DNA from: Ruegeria arenilitoris
Lineage (GTDB): Bacteria > Pseudomonadota > Alphaproteobacteria > Rhodobacterales > Rhodobacteraceae
NCBI RefSeq assembly: GCF_013035315.1
Contig: NZ_WQHP01000005.1
Location: forward strand, 134,001-198,000
Length of the DNA stretch: 64,000 bases
Direction: 5' to 3'
Positions within the stretch are counted from its first letter, which is position 1; each line of letters opens with the position of its first letter. A model generated the notes under the pieces. It was not told the DNA's origin and did not search any database. It saw only the letters and a list, made by a program, of their open reading frames with translations. Below, piece after piece: positions 30,267 to 38,591 of this stretch. The position numbers were made by a program, and so were the translations under genes.

Positions 30267-30833
30267 ATGCGCCTATTTCGTCTGATCCCCCTTTATATGG
30301 CCCTTGCGCTGGGTGCAAACGCGGCTTTTGCCACGGATGCGGAAACTCTGGGTCCGCTACGCGATGGCACAATGAAGCGGCTAATCCTGCACAAAGAGCC
30401 CAAGCCAGTCGCGCCGGTGGAGTTTCAGTTTGAAGACGACGGCGGCACCGGTTCGCTTGAGGACTACAAGGGCAAATATGTTCTGCTGAACTTCTGGGCC
30501 ACCTGGTGCGCGCCCTGCCGTAAGGAAATGCCCCAGATCGCCGAGCTGCAGGAAGAGTTCGGGGGCGACAAGTTTGAGGTTCTGACTTTGGCGACGGGTC
30601 GCAACTCGCCCGCGGGGATCAAGAAGTTCTTCGAAGAAAACGGCATCGAAAACCTGCCCCGCCATCAGGACCCGAAGTCGGCTGTTGCCCGCGAGATGGG
30701 CGTGATCGCTCTGCCCATCACCGTCATTTTGGACCCGGATGGGAACGAGATCGCCCGTTTGATCGGGGATGCCGAATGGAATTCGGACAGCGCCAAAGCG
30801 ATAGTGTCGACTTTGGTCGGCGCCGAAAGCTGA
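30267..30833 (+). CDS. tlpA: TlpA-like periplasmic thiol:disulfide oxidoreductase
   Basis: A 188-residue exported thioredoxin-fold protein: signal peptide about 1-22, then the redox motif [11 protein letters not shown] with C81 and C84, and the cis-Pro loop [11 protein letters not shown]. It likely reduces disulfides in apocytochromes or other periplasmic targets. The ATG at 30267 follows CCGGAG and gives a proper signal peptide; the upstream open frame runs into argH. A strong terminator follows. Confidence 0.9.
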   Translation: MRLFRLIPLYMALALGANAAFATDAETLGPLRDGTMKRLILHKEPKPVAPVEFQFEDDGGTGSLEDYKGKYVLLNFWATWCAPCRKEMPQIAELQEEFGGDKFEVLTLATGRNSPAGIKKFFEENGIENLPRHQDPKSAVAREMGVIALPITVILDPDGNEIARLIGDAEWNSDSAKAIVSTLVGAES

Positions 30834-30870
30834 AGCGGCAGACCTTCCCGACCAATTTGTGCTAGACTGA

Positions 30871-30897
30871 AACCGGCCCCAACGGGCCGGTTTTCTT
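30871..30897 (+). terminator. Rho-independent terminator after tlpA
   Basis: Perfect 9-bp stem AACCGGCCC / GGGCCGGTT with loop CAAC, followed by TTTTCTTT. Confidence 0.88.
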
Positions 30898-30921
30898 TGC
30901 GACTGTAGAAAGGGAGGGGCG

Positions 30922-31251
30922 ATGAAACCGGTAGTACTGTTGATAGGGAAATTGCCAAATGTGATCGGAGATGTCGCGCGACAGCTGGACCACTTACCGA
31001 TCCAATGGTTGGGCGCGCATGATCAGGAAGATGTCAAACGCCAACTGGACGAAGAACCTCGTATTTCATGCGCGATCATGGGTGCCGGTCTCGATGACAG
31101 GATTCGAGGCGAGATGGTCGGCATCATAGCGGCACGCAGACCCGACATTTGCATCCACCTCAAGGACCGCAGCTCGGGACCGGACGGGCTGGTTCCCTTT
31201 GTTCAGCGCGTTGTGCAGTCTGAAATTCTGGACAACCTGGAACATAGCTGA
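30922..31251 (+). CDS. hypothetical protein, response-receiver-like length
   Basis: A 109-residue soluble protein with a strong ribosome site (GGGAGGGG). The alternating pattern VVLLIG ... SCAIMGAGLDD ... DICIHLKD suggests a small Rossmann-like or receiver-like alpha/beta fold, but no phosphoacceptor pattern is certain. I do not recognise the family. It precedes another small gene in the same direction by 60 bp. Confidence 0.65.
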   Translation: MKPVVLLIGKLPNVIGDVARQLDHLPIQWLGAHDQEDVKRQLDEEPRISCAIMGAGLDDRIRGEMVGIIAARRPDICIHLKDRSSGPDGLVPFVQRVVQSEILDNLEHS

Positions 31252-31311
31252 CGCCACGCCACCTTTGACAGCCAGCCTGCTGCTTTGCACTCTGCCGAGC
31301 GGGAGGACGGA

Positions 31312-31698
31312 ATGCCGCTTGAAATTCTATTGGTTCTGGTGGTCGGAGGGATCGCTGGGATTACGCTGTTGTTACATCTGACTGGCAAGTCCCGCTTGAG
31401 CGTGCTGACGCCGGATGTCGCGCGGTCAGAATGGCTGCGTCATGCGCCTGATGACACGATCATCGATGTCACCGTCGCCCGTGACGCGCATTCAGCGCTG
31501 ATCCGCACTGACAACGGGTCTGGGCTTTTGTGGTCTTTTGGTGCTGACACAGTCGCCCGCCCGCTGCAGGACTTTGATCTTCTGGAACACCCGCAAGGGC
31601 TCGAGGTTCAATTCCACGACTTTGGCACACCCAAAGCCATCATCCGCCTTGATGACCTTGAACGCCGCCACTGGCAGCACCTGATGGAGCCCGCATGA
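31312..31698 (+). CDS. membrane-anchored hypothetical protein
   Basis: A 128-residue protein with one N-terminal membrane helix (about 3-22) and a soluble C-terminal part. GGGAGG lies 5 nt before the ATG. Its stop overlaps the start of the sterol-desaturase-family gene by 4 nt, so the two are translationally coupled and may work together. No recognised domain. Confidence 0.68.
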   Translation: MPLEILLVLVVGGIAGITLLLHLTGKSRLSVLTPDVARSEWLRHAPDDTIIDVTVARDAHSALIRTDNGSGLLWSFGADTVARPLQDFDLLEHPQGLEVQFHDFGTPKAIIRLDDLERRHWQHLMEPA

Positions 31699-32666
31699 CC
31701 GACCAACTGACTTTCCCGGACGCCGTGCAATGGACCGTCCCGTTCTTCATCGCAGCCATTCTGGCCGAGTTCCTGTGGATCGCCGTCAAAGGTAAAGGTG
31801 GCCGGTATGAGACCCGCGATGCCGTGACCTCTCTGATCATGGGGGCGGGCAATATTGCCTCGGGGTTCCTGCTGGGTTTCATCGCCTATGCGTTCTTCAT
31901 GTGGTTGTGGCAAATCACGCCTCTGGACCTAGGCACCTCGATCCCTGTCATCATCCTGTGCTTTGTGCTGGATGATTTCCGCTATTATTGGGTGCATCGG
32001 TTCGGTCACCGCATCCGCTGGGTCTGGGCCAGCCACGTGAACCACCACAGCTCACAACACTACAACCTGACAACCGCGCTGCGGCAGACATGGACCTACA
32101 CGTTCACTTTCATGATGGTCGTACGCGCGCCGCTGATCCTGTTGGGGTTCCACCCTGCAATGGTGCTGTTTGTTGGCGGTCTGAACCTGATTTACCAGTT
32201 CTGGATTCATACCGAAGCCATCGGCAAGATGCCCCGCTGGTTCGAGGCTGTGATGAACACGCCCAGCCACCACCGAGCGCACCATGGGCGCAATGCACGC
32301 TATCTGGATTGCAACTATGCAGGCGTCTTCATCATCTGGGACAAACTATTCGGGACGTTCGTACCCGAACAGGAAGATGACCGGGTCGACTATGGGCTTG
32401 TGCACAATATCGGCACGTTCAACCCGCTGCGCGTGGCCTTCCATGAATGGGTCGGCATTTGGCGGGACGCCACGCAACCCGGTCTGACCCTGCGCCAGCG
32501 GCTGGCTTATTGCTTTGCGCCACCGGGCTACAGCCATGATGGCAGCCGGGACAATTCGGAACAGATCAAAGCCAAGCATCTGGCGCGCCACCCGGAAGAT
32601 CGCGGAACGCCCGGATTTGAACACTTTGAGGCTAAACAGCCCAATCCGCAGGCAAAACAGGCCTGA
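31695..32666 (+). CDS. sterol desaturase / fatty acid hydroxylase family protein
   Basis: A 323-residue membrane di-iron hydroxylase-type protein. The histidine boxes are DDFRYYWVHRFGHR (HX4H region near 101-105), ASHVNHHS (near 112-118), and SHHRAHHG in the second half. Four or so membrane helices surround them. Substrates in this family include fatty acids, sterols and carotenoids; ornithine-lipid or hopanoid modification is possible here but not shown. Coupled to the membrane-anchored protein upstream. Confidence 0.9.
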   Translation: MTDQLTFPDAVQWTVPFFIAAILAEFLWIAVKGKGGRYETRDAVTSLIMGAGNIASGFLLGFIAYAFFMWLWQITPLDLGTSIPVIILCFVLDDFRYYWVHRFGHRIRWVWASHVNHHSSQHYNLTTALRQTWTYTFTFMMVVRAPLILLGFHPAMVLFVGGLNLIYQFWIHTEAIGKMPRWFEAVMNTPSHHRAHHGRNARYLDCNYAGVFIIWDKLFGTFVPEQEDDRVDYGLVHNIGTFNPLRVAFHEWVGIWRDATQPGLTLRQRLAYCFAPPGYSHDGSRDNSEQIKAKHLARHPEDRGTPGFEHFEAKQPNPQAKQA

Positions 32667-32757
32667 TCCCGCCGACCCGACTGGGCCGATTCTTGAACTT
32701 CGACCTTTGCGCCCCATATGCAAGCGATGTGCAGCGTATGAGTAGCCGGAGGCCGAC

Positions 32758-32946
32758 ATGACCAGATTGACAACCCTTTCCACCATTACGGGTCTGGTCG
32801 GTGTCATGTTGGCGATGCTGACGGCACTGGCTGGCGGTGCGTCGGCAATGGTGGCACTAGGATTTGCCATGATGATGCTGGGCTTTCTGGGTGCAGTTGT
32901 CGGTGGCTTTGCCGCCCTTGGCCGTATCTGGGAAACATCGCGCTGA
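32758..32946 (+). CDS. small two-helix membrane protein
   Basis: A 62-residue protein, almost entirely two hydrophobic segments rich in Met, Ala and Gly (about 10-30 and 32-54), ending GRIWETSR. The CCGGAGG site 6 nt before the ATG supports translation. Function unknown; it lies between the hydroxylase and the EAL-domain gene. Confidence 0.6.
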   Translation: MTRLTTLSTITGLVGVMLAMLTALAGGASAMVALGFAMMMLGFLGAVVGGFAALGRIWETSR

Positions 32947-33047
32947 TTCCACCTGATCGCATCCAACTGCGATGTCCTTAACCGCAGATTCATAAGTTTG
33001 CCCTGAAATCCCTCCCTGACCGGTACGGCGAAGGGATACGGCGGCAC

Positions 33048-33881
33048 ATGCGGAAAAATGAACTGGCAGATTTGCCCGAAGGCGGCGACAGCCCCCTAAA
33101 CGCGGCAGTCAAATCCCGAGATGCGTCGACGATCGACATGGCGACCGAAGCGGTAAAGCACAAACAGTGCAAGCTTGCTTTCCAGCCGGTCATGCAAGCC
33201 AAAGCTCCAAGTGAAGTGGCCTTCTATGAGGGGTTCATCCGGGTGCTGGACGAAACCGGGCGCGTCATCCCCGCCCGTGAATTTATGCCACAACTGGAGA
33301 ACACCCCCATCGGGCGCGAGTTGGATTGCATTGCGCTGGAAATGGGTCTGCGCACGCTGAGCAGAAATCCGGGCATTCGTCTGTCCATCAATATGTCGGC
33401 CCGTTCGATCGGTTACGCCCGCTGGTCGCGCGTATTGGAGCGGTTTCTGAAGAAGGACAACAGTATTGGCGAACGCCTGATCTTGGAGATCTCGGAAAGT
33501 TCCGCCATGACGGTGCCAGAGCTGGTGATCGACTTTATGGACCGCCTGCAACCGCGGGGCATCGCGTTTGCGCTGGACGACTTTGGTGCCAGCAACTTCA
33601 GCTTTCGTCACTTTCGCGAGTTTTTCTTCGACGCCGCCAAGATTGACGGGCAGTTCATCCACGGCGTCAGCGACAATCCTGATAACCAGGCCCTGGTGCG
33701 GGCCTTGATCGCCGTCGCGCGGGAATTTGAGATTCTGGTCACCGCCGAATCAGTCGAGAATGAAAAGGACGCCGAATTTCTTATCGCTAACGGAGTCGAC
33801 TGCTTGCAGGGGTTTCTGTTCGGTGCACCGACCGTATCCGCCCCCTGGAAGGTGAAAAATCGCGAACGTACAGCCAGTTAG
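33048..33881 (+). CDS. stand-alone EAL-domain protein (c-di-GMP phosphodiesterase or sensor)
   Basis: A 277-residue protein made of one EAL domain with a short N-terminus and no GGDEF, PAS or membrane segment. The residues corresponding to catalytic positions are present: E61 (here EGF rather than EAL), N115, E147, D177/D178, K198, E234 and Q254. Loop 6 reads DDFGASNFSF rather than the usual DDFGTGYSSL, which can affect dimer-coupled activity, so it may be a weak hydrolase or a c-di-GMP receptor. Confidence 0.88.
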   Translation: MRKNELADLPEGGDSPLNAAVKSRDASTIDMATEAVKHKQCKLAFQPVMQAKAPSEVAFYEGFIRVLDETGRVIPAREFMPQLENTPIGRELDCIALEMGLRTLSRNPGIRLSINMSARSIGYARWSRVLERFLKKDNSIGERLILEISESSAMTVPELVIDFMDRLQPRGIAFALDDFGASNFSFRHFREFFFDAAKIDGQFIHGVSDNPDNQALVRALIAVAREFEILVTAESVENEKDAEFLIANGVDCLQGFLFGAPTVSAPWKVKNRERTAS

Positions 33882-33926
33882 AGAAAACATCCCGGTCCAC
33901 AAGCCGCCTGAGACAAGCTGACCGTT

Positions 33927-33940
33927 GCTGCAACTGCAGC
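33927..33940. promoter_or_regulatory. candidate PhaR-type site upstream of phaA
   Basis: GCTGC-AACT-GCAGC lies 125 bp before phaA. From memory, PhaR of polyhydroxyalkanoate-storing alphaproteobacteria binds TGC-rich sites of the CTGC-N3/4-GCAG form; this matches, but one short palindrome is weak evidence. Confidence 0.35.
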
Positions 33941-34064
33941 GTTGCGCTATGCCATGAGGAGTTGGAGCGGGGAACATGAGGCGCTCTTGCTATCACAGGG
34001 CTGTCTCTGTGCAATCCGCGCCGTCGAATATCCCGCAGGACCTTGACGGTAAAGGATTGTCTAA

Positions 34065-35240
34065 ATGACCAACGTAGTAATCGCATCCGCCGCGCGTACC
34101 GGTGTCGGCAGCTTTGGCGGCTCGTTTGCAAACACACCCGCGCATGATCTGGGCGCCGCCGTGCTGGAGGCCGTGGTCGAACGCGCAGGCGTGGACAAGG
34201 GCGAAGTCAGCGAAACCATTATGGGTCAGGTGCTGACGGCTGCTCAGGGTCAGAACCCCGCCCGTCAGGCGCATATCAACGCTGGTCTGCCGCAGGAAAG
34301 CGCGGCCTGGGGTATCAATCAGGTCTGTGGTTCCGGCCTGCGCGCCGTCGCTCTGGGCGCACAGCATATCCAACTTGGTGACGCAGAGATCGTTGCCGCC
34401 GGTGGTCAGGAAAACATGACCCTCTCGCCCCACGCCGCTGCGCTGCGCGCCGGTCACAAGATGGGCGACATGAAATACATCGACACGATGATCCGCGACG
34501 GTCTGTGGGACGCCTTCAACGGCTATCACATGGGGCAAACCGCTGAGAACGTTGCCGAAAAGTGGCAGATCAGCCGCGACATGCAGGACGAATTCGCTGT
34601 TGCATCGCAGAACAAAGCCGAAGCTGCACAAAAGGCTGGCAAGTTTGCAGACGAGATCGTGCCGTTCACCATCAAGACCCGCAAGGGCGACATCGTGATG
34701 GACGCCGACGAATACATTCGTCACGGCGCGACCATCGAAGCCATGGGCAAACTGCGCCCGGCCTTCACCAAGGACGGTTCGGTCACAGCGGCCAACGCGT
34801 CCGGCCTGAACGACGGCGCTGCGGCAACTTTGCTGATGTCGGCCGAAAACGCCGAAAAGCGCGGCATTGAGCCTCTGGCCCGCATCGCATCTTACGCCAC
34901 CGCCGGTCTCGACCCGTCGATCATGGGCGTTGGCCCGATCTACGCGTCGCGCAAAGCGCTGGAAAAAGCAGGTTGGTCGGTTGACGATCTGGACCTCGTT
35001 GAAGCGAACGAAGCCTTCGCCGCGCAAGCCTGCGCCGTGAACAAGGACATGGGCTGGGACCCGTCGATCGTGAACGTGAACGGCGGCGCAATTGCCATCG
35101 GCCACCCGATCGGCGCTTCTGGCTGCCGTGTTCTGAACACGCTTCTGTTCGAAATGAAGCGCCGTGATGCGAAAAAGGGTCTGGCGACCCTGTGCATCGG
35201 CGGCGGCATGGGCGTTGCCCTGTGCGTGGAGCGCGACTAA
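34065..35240 (+). CDS. phaA: acetyl-CoA acetyltransferase (beta-ketothiolase)
   Basis: A 391-residue thiolase condensing two acetyl-CoA to acetoacetyl-CoA, the first step of polyhydroxybutyrate synthesis and the entry to the ethylmalonyl-CoA pathway. Catalytic residues are C88 in [10 protein letters not shown]347 in [10 protein letters not shown] and C377 in CIGGGMG. AAAGGA precedes the ATG. A terminator separates it from phaB, so the two have at least partly independent transcription. Confidence 0.96.
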   Translation: MTNVVIASAARTGVGSFGGSFANTPAHDLGAAVLEAVVERAGVDKGEVSETIMGQVLTAAQGQNPARQAHINAGLPQESAAWGINQVCGSGLRAVALGAQHIQLGDAEIVAAGGQENMTLSPHAAALRAGHKMGDMKYIDTMIRDGLWDAFNGYHMGQTAENVAEKWQISRDMQDEFAVASQNKAEAAQKAGKFADEIVPFTIKTRKGDIVMDADEYIRHGATIEAMGKLRPAFTKDGSVTAANASGLNDGAAATLLMSAENAEKRGIEPLARIASYATAGLDPSIMGVGPIYASRKALEKAGWSVDDLDLVEANEAFAAQACAVNKDMGWDPSIVNVNGGAIAIGHPIGASGCRVLNTLLFEMKRRDAKKGLATLCIGGGMGVALCVERD

Positions 35241-35260
35241 GTGCTTTGACAACCAGATAG

Positions 35261-35290
35261 AAAGGGGCGTCCGTTGGGCGCCCTTTTTTG
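35261..35290 (+). terminator. Rho-independent terminator after phaA
   Basis: AAAGGGGCG (35261-35269) pairs with CGCCCTTTT (35279-35287) with one G-T wobble, running into a T-tract ending TTTG. Confidence 0.85.
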
Positions 35291-35427
35291 TTACATTGGG
35301 CTTTTGACCCAAAGATGCGACGATATTGCCATGGGAAAATATGAAATTCATGACGAAACAATATTGCGCACGATCACCTCTCAAAGTAACAGCATTACCA
35401 AGACGACTAAAATTGGAGGATTCCTAA

Positions 35428-36150
35428 ATGGCACGTACAGCACTCGTTACCGGCGGTTCTCGCGGCATCGGCGCAGCAATTTCCAAGGCGCTCAAGGCCG
35501 AAGGGTACAATGTTGCGGCCACCTATGCGGGGAACGACGAAGCCGCAGCGAAGTTCACCGAAGAGACCGGCATCGCCACCTACAAGTGGAACGTGGCCGA
35601 CTATGACGAGTCCAAAGCAGGCATCGAAAAGGTTGAGGCCGAGGTTGGCCCCATCGACATCGTGGTCGCAAACGCAGGTATCACCCGCGACGCGCCGTTC
35701 CACAAGATGACGCCCGAGCAGTGGCACCAGGTGATCGACACCAACCTGACCGGTGTGTTCAACACAGTACACCCAGTTTGGAACGGTATGCGCGAGCGTA
35801 AATTTGGCCGCGTTATCGTCATCAGCTCGATCAACGGTCAGAAAGGCCAGTTCGCGCAGGTGAACTATGCCGCGACCAAAGCGGGCGATCTGGGCATCGT
35901 GAAGTCGCTGGCGCAGGAAGGCGCACGCGCGGGCATCACTGCAAACGCCATCTGCCCCGGCTACATCGCGACCGAGATGGTTATGGCGGTTCCGGAAAAA
36001 GTACGCGAATCCATCATTGGCCAGATCCCGGCAGGCCGTTTGGGTGAGCCCGAGGAAATCGCACGCTGCGTGGCATTCCTGGCCTCGGACGATTCTCAGT
36101 TCATCAACGGCTCGACCATTTCGGCCAACGGTGCGCAGTTCTTCGTCTGA
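35428..36150 (+). CDS. phaB: acetoacetyl-CoA reductase
   Basis: A 240-residue short-chain dehydrogenase reducing acetoacetyl-CoA to (R)-3-hydroxybutyryl-CoA with NADPH. The cofactor motif TGGSRGIG is at 8-15, NAG at 82-84, and the catalytic Ser near 134 with Y147 and K151. The C-terminal FINGSTISANGAQFFV is typical of PhaB. GGAGG precedes the ATG. Its own terminator follows, after which the accessory region begins. Confidence 0.96.
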   Translation: MARTALVTGGSRGIGAAISKALKAEGYNVAATYAGNDEAAAKFTEETGIATYKWNVADYDESKAGIEKVEAEVGPIDIVVANAGITRDAPFHKMTPEQWHQVIDTNLTGVFNTVHPVWNGMRERKFGRVIVISSINGQKGQFAQVNYAATKAGDLGIVKSLAQEGARAGITANAICPGYIATEMVMAVPEKVRESIIGQIPAGRLGEPEEIARCVAFLASDDSQFINGSTISANGAQFFV

Positions 36151-36171
36151 TCGCAGTCACATAATGAAAAC

Positions 36172-36203
36172 GGGCCGGTCCATTGCGGACCGGCCCTTTT
36201 TTA
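36172..36203 (+). terminator. Rho-independent terminator after phaB
   Basis: Perfect 10-bp stem GGGCCGGTCC / GGACCGGCCC, loop ATTGC, followed by a T-tract. It marks the last recognisable backbone feature before the accessory region. Confidence 0.92.
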
Positions 36204-36225
36204 TCCCGTAAGCAAGCTATAAGCG

Positions 36226-36250
36226 AACCCCCTTGCGTTTGCAGGGGGTT
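36226..36250. repeat. hairpin at the left edge of the accessory region
   Basis: AACCCCCT and AGGGGGTT form a perfect 8-bp stem around a 9-nt loop, flanked on both sides by AGCTAT. No T-run. It may be a boundary trace or a second terminator. Confidence 0.35.
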
Positions 36251-36280
36251 AGCTATTTCAGCGCCGGGGAAACGCCGGGT

Positions 36281-36499
36281 TCAGCTATTGACGGGCTTTC
36301 GGCGGTTCCACTCTTCCAAGAGCAATCGTTTGACTGCCGGACTATGGTTGGGAGAATTGCGTATATGCGCCGCGTTGCTTTCCCAGCTATGATGTATGGG
36401 CAATCCAACCCCACCCAAATGTTGATCTCCAGAATAAACGCTTATCATCGTGAAACCGTGTCCGGTCTTTGTGTAATGCCCACAGACGGTCACTCTCAT
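36281..36499 (-). CDS. small hypothetical protein, second of a coupled pair
   Basis: A 72-residue frame whose ATG overlaps the stop of the upstream gene by 4 nt (ATGA), the main reason to accept it. The sequence begins MRVTVCGHYTKTG and ends with a basic helix NHSPAVKRLLLEEWNRRK. No domain is recognised. With its partner it forms a two-gene minus-strand unit at the left end of the accessory region. Confidence 0.5.
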   Translation of the reverse strand: MRVTVCGHYTKTGHGFTMISVYSGDQHLGGVGLPIHHSWESNAAHIRNSPNHSPAVKRLLLEEWNRRKPVNS

Positions 36500-36780
36500 C
36501 TGTCCAACTCTTCCGGCAACAAAGCAACGCCGTTGCGTTCAACAGCCTCAAGATGCGCGGCGTAGACAACGAACCACGCACGAGCGGCGAGATGTGGTTT
36601 TAATCCGAACTCATCGACTATTGCCTTCCAATCTTCGGTACGGCGAAGGTCAGGCAACGGATGGGAATACATATTCCCGCGCTCGTCCCAGTATTCGAGG
36701 CGTTCACTGTCGGCAGAATCAGCGACCTCGAACTCGAAGGGTGTGGGCGGGAACTCAATGATGTTGTTTGATTGGGCCAT
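36496..36780 (-). CDS. small hypothetical protein, first of a coupled pair
   Basis: A 94-residue acidic protein starting MAQSNNIIEFPPTPFEFEV, with a central LEYWDERGNMYSHPLPD and a helical C-terminal half. AGCTGGAGA lies upstream of the ATG. No family is recognised. The low-GC upstream gap of about 260 bp probably carries its promoter. Coupled by ATGA to a second small gene. Confidence 0.55.
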   Translation of the reverse strand: MAQSNNIIEFPPTPFEFEVADSADSERLEYWDERGNMYSHPLPDLRRTEDWKAIVDEFGLKPHLAARAWFVVYAAHLEAVERNGVALLPEELDR

Positions 36781-37040
36781 AACAGGTCTCCAGCTAAAGG
36801 TAAGATTTGCTGTAATCCTGTATGCGTGTCAGCGCGGAGCCGACCGTAGGAGCGCTTATAACAGTGCGGGGGCTTAACCGTCCACTCCGACCGCACCACA
36901 AGCGCGAGAGTGGCTGCTCCGGCGCTGGAAAAGCCGCAAAACCGTTTAGTGCCGGGGATTGTTGACCTTACGTAGCGGGTAGAATGCCAGTTTCGATTGC
37001 TGAACAGTTGAGCAAAAAGATATTCAACTTGGAGTGAGAT

Positions 37041-37235
37041 ATGGGGATACAATCGATGCCCAAAGGAGACAAACTACAAACACTGTTAATGGCTGTCGCC
37101 TTTGGCATGTTAATGTACACCTCCATTGGCACAGGTCATAGCACGACTGTGTTTATTTCGGGGATGTTGGCTTTCGGGGTCGGTTGGAAATTGGGTCGCA
37201 CGACGCCTTACACCGAAGAAGACCAGCGAATGTAG
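37041..37235 (+). CDS. small membrane protein
   Basis: A 64-residue protein with two hydrophobic segments (about 12-28 and 34-50) and a charged tail TTPYTEEDQRM. TTGGAGTGAG precedes the ATG. Size and topology would allow a holin-like or membrane-associated role, but nothing diagnostic is present. It is isolated in the accessory region. Confidence 0.5.
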   Translation: MGIQSMPKGDKLQTLLMAVAFGMLMYTSIGTGHSTTVFISGMLAFGVGWKLGRTTPYTEEDQRM

Positions 37236-37362
37236 TGTTTGTGAAAACCCCGCTCGTGGTGGGACAATCATTCTTCAATGTAGGGCGGGTTCGCGTGTAT
37301 CTTGGCCAAATACGGCTGGAAGGTAAGTCATGTCCTTATGGAACATCCCCGTTTGAAGGGGG

Positions 37363-37545
37363 TCACCAAACCCGCCAGAGAATTACAACCAGCAAAATTA
37401 ATTGTACAATATTGAAGAGATTCATCGTCCCTGTCATATTTTTGAAGTCTTCCGAATACGCCCGTACGAATTTAATCAAGTTAGAGTTAACCAGCCTAAT
37501 TTCTTCACGCGCCTCTTCGAAGGTTTGCTTCGTTTTTTGATCCAT
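37363..37545 (-). CDS. small tail-anchored membrane protein
   Basis: A 60-residue protein: an N-terminal amphipathic, possibly coiled-coil helix (MDQKTKQTFEEAREEIRLVN) and a C-terminal membrane helix ending VVILWRVW. The ATG at 37545 follows GGAG. No known family; similar helix-plus-anchor miniproteins occur in prophages and islands. Confidence 0.5.
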   Translation of the reverse strand: MDQKTKQTFEEAREEIRLVNSNLIKFVRAYSEDFKNMTGTMNLFNIVQLILLVVILWRVW

Positions 37546-37656
37546 TTGGTCTGCTCCATTCATTCGAAATCCAGCAACGCTGCCTCCTGCTCGTCGGTTG
37601 TGTTGTCGAGAACCAGAGAAAAAGTAGCAACGAGAGCAACGGCGGTGGCGGCAAAT

Positions 37657-37693
37657 AAAACCCCGCCTCTCGCAACTGAGGGAGCGGGGTTTT
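37657..37693 (-). terminator. strong terminator for the minus-strand lipoprotein gene
   Basis: AAAACCCCGC and GCGGGGTTTT form a 10-bp stem with A/T tails on both sides, so it can act in both directions. It lies 34 bp downstream of the lipoprotein gene stop. Confidence 0.85.
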
Positions 37694-37726
37694 AGTTCGA
37701 GGTGAGTGCTTGATGGGCTGTTCTTG

Positions 37727-38080
37727 TTAGGTCCAGCAACCCTTCTGTGCGCCAGCCGCTTGGATGGCGTCGTATTGACCCTTCATTTGGGCCAGTTGAC
37801 TGCTCTCGTCCTTGTCTGCGGCCATCAGGAACAGGGCAGGCCAAAACACCACCAGCCCAACTCCCATTGCCACGGCGTCGTTTTGCGCCTTCTTGTCCTG
37901 CTCACCGGCAAGGTGGTTCACCTGCGCGACAACGCGCGCCTGTTCCAGCCTCAAGTCTTTGCAGCTTTCGCCGCTGTACAACGTCGTCGGCACATAAGCG
38001 GCAGTGACCTTTTCGGCTTTCTGGGCGCATGCAGACGTCAAAAGAGAACCCACTAACGCGGGGAAGATTAGCTTTTTCAT
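37727..38080 (-). CDS. lipoprotein of a phage/island-associated family
   Basis: A 117-residue lipoprotein with lipobox TSAC near 15-18, a segment YSGESCKDLRLEQARVVAQV, a conserved ATAVA-type NDAVAMGVGLVVFWPALFLM hydrophobic stretch near 67-86, and a C-terminal Cys. I recall this arrangement from many alphaproteobacterial chromosomes and prophages, always uncharacterised. TTACGGAAATGA-like sequence precedes the start. Its terminator is at 37657-37693. Confidence 0.7.
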   Translation of the reverse strand: MKKLIFPALVGSLLTSACAQKAEKVTAAYVPTTLYSGESCKDLRLEQARVVAQVNHLAGEQDKKAQNDAVAMGVGLVVFWPALFLMAADKDESSQLAQMKGQYDAIQAAGAQKGCWT

Positions 38081-38591
38081 TTCCGTAACTCCTGGCGGCC
38101 ATATATTCAGGCCGGGTCAAACTGGCTTGCGATTATTCGCCAAGATTCAGCCGGTTGTCAGATTATTGACTGCTTGCCGAAATTACAGCTGATCTTTGAC
38201 CAGCGCCCCGAGGTTCATGGACCGAACAACACAAAGACTATTTTGGTTAGCTACCTCGATCCTAAGAAATCCAGTTCGCTATGCCCCACTCACCGAGCAC
38301 AAAGCATACTAATGCCATCGCATATGCGATTTTGGTGTACGTCCTCATCTCCTAGAGCTCACTGGCGAATTGAGCACTAAGTCGTGGCCCTACCATCGTC
38401 ACCTTCGCAAAGTTGCTTGCGAGGGTGAACCGATTTCTCGCGAAGTGTTTCTTCAGGCCCGAATGGGGCTGTCGGCGAAATACTCCACAGTTTGAAACGC
38501 TCGAAGCAGTGCAAGGCTCGGAACTTGAACTATGATCCCCAATGAATAAGTTACACAAAAGGCTGCAAAAATAATGAAAAGTCGAAATTGA
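38081..38591. other. 511-bp gap without a supported gene
   Basis: Low-GC sequence with no convincing coding frame. It contains one copy of a 20-bp sequence (38258-38277) that recurs at 45364-45382. The end nearest the HNH gene is AT-rich and could hold its promoter. Confidence 0.5.
38258..38277 (+). repeat. copy A of an interspersed 20-bp repeat
   Basis: GATCCTAAGAAATCCAGTTC; the same sequence lacking one A occurs at 45364-45382. GCT follows directly here, and after four extra bases at the other copy. Confidence 0.45.
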
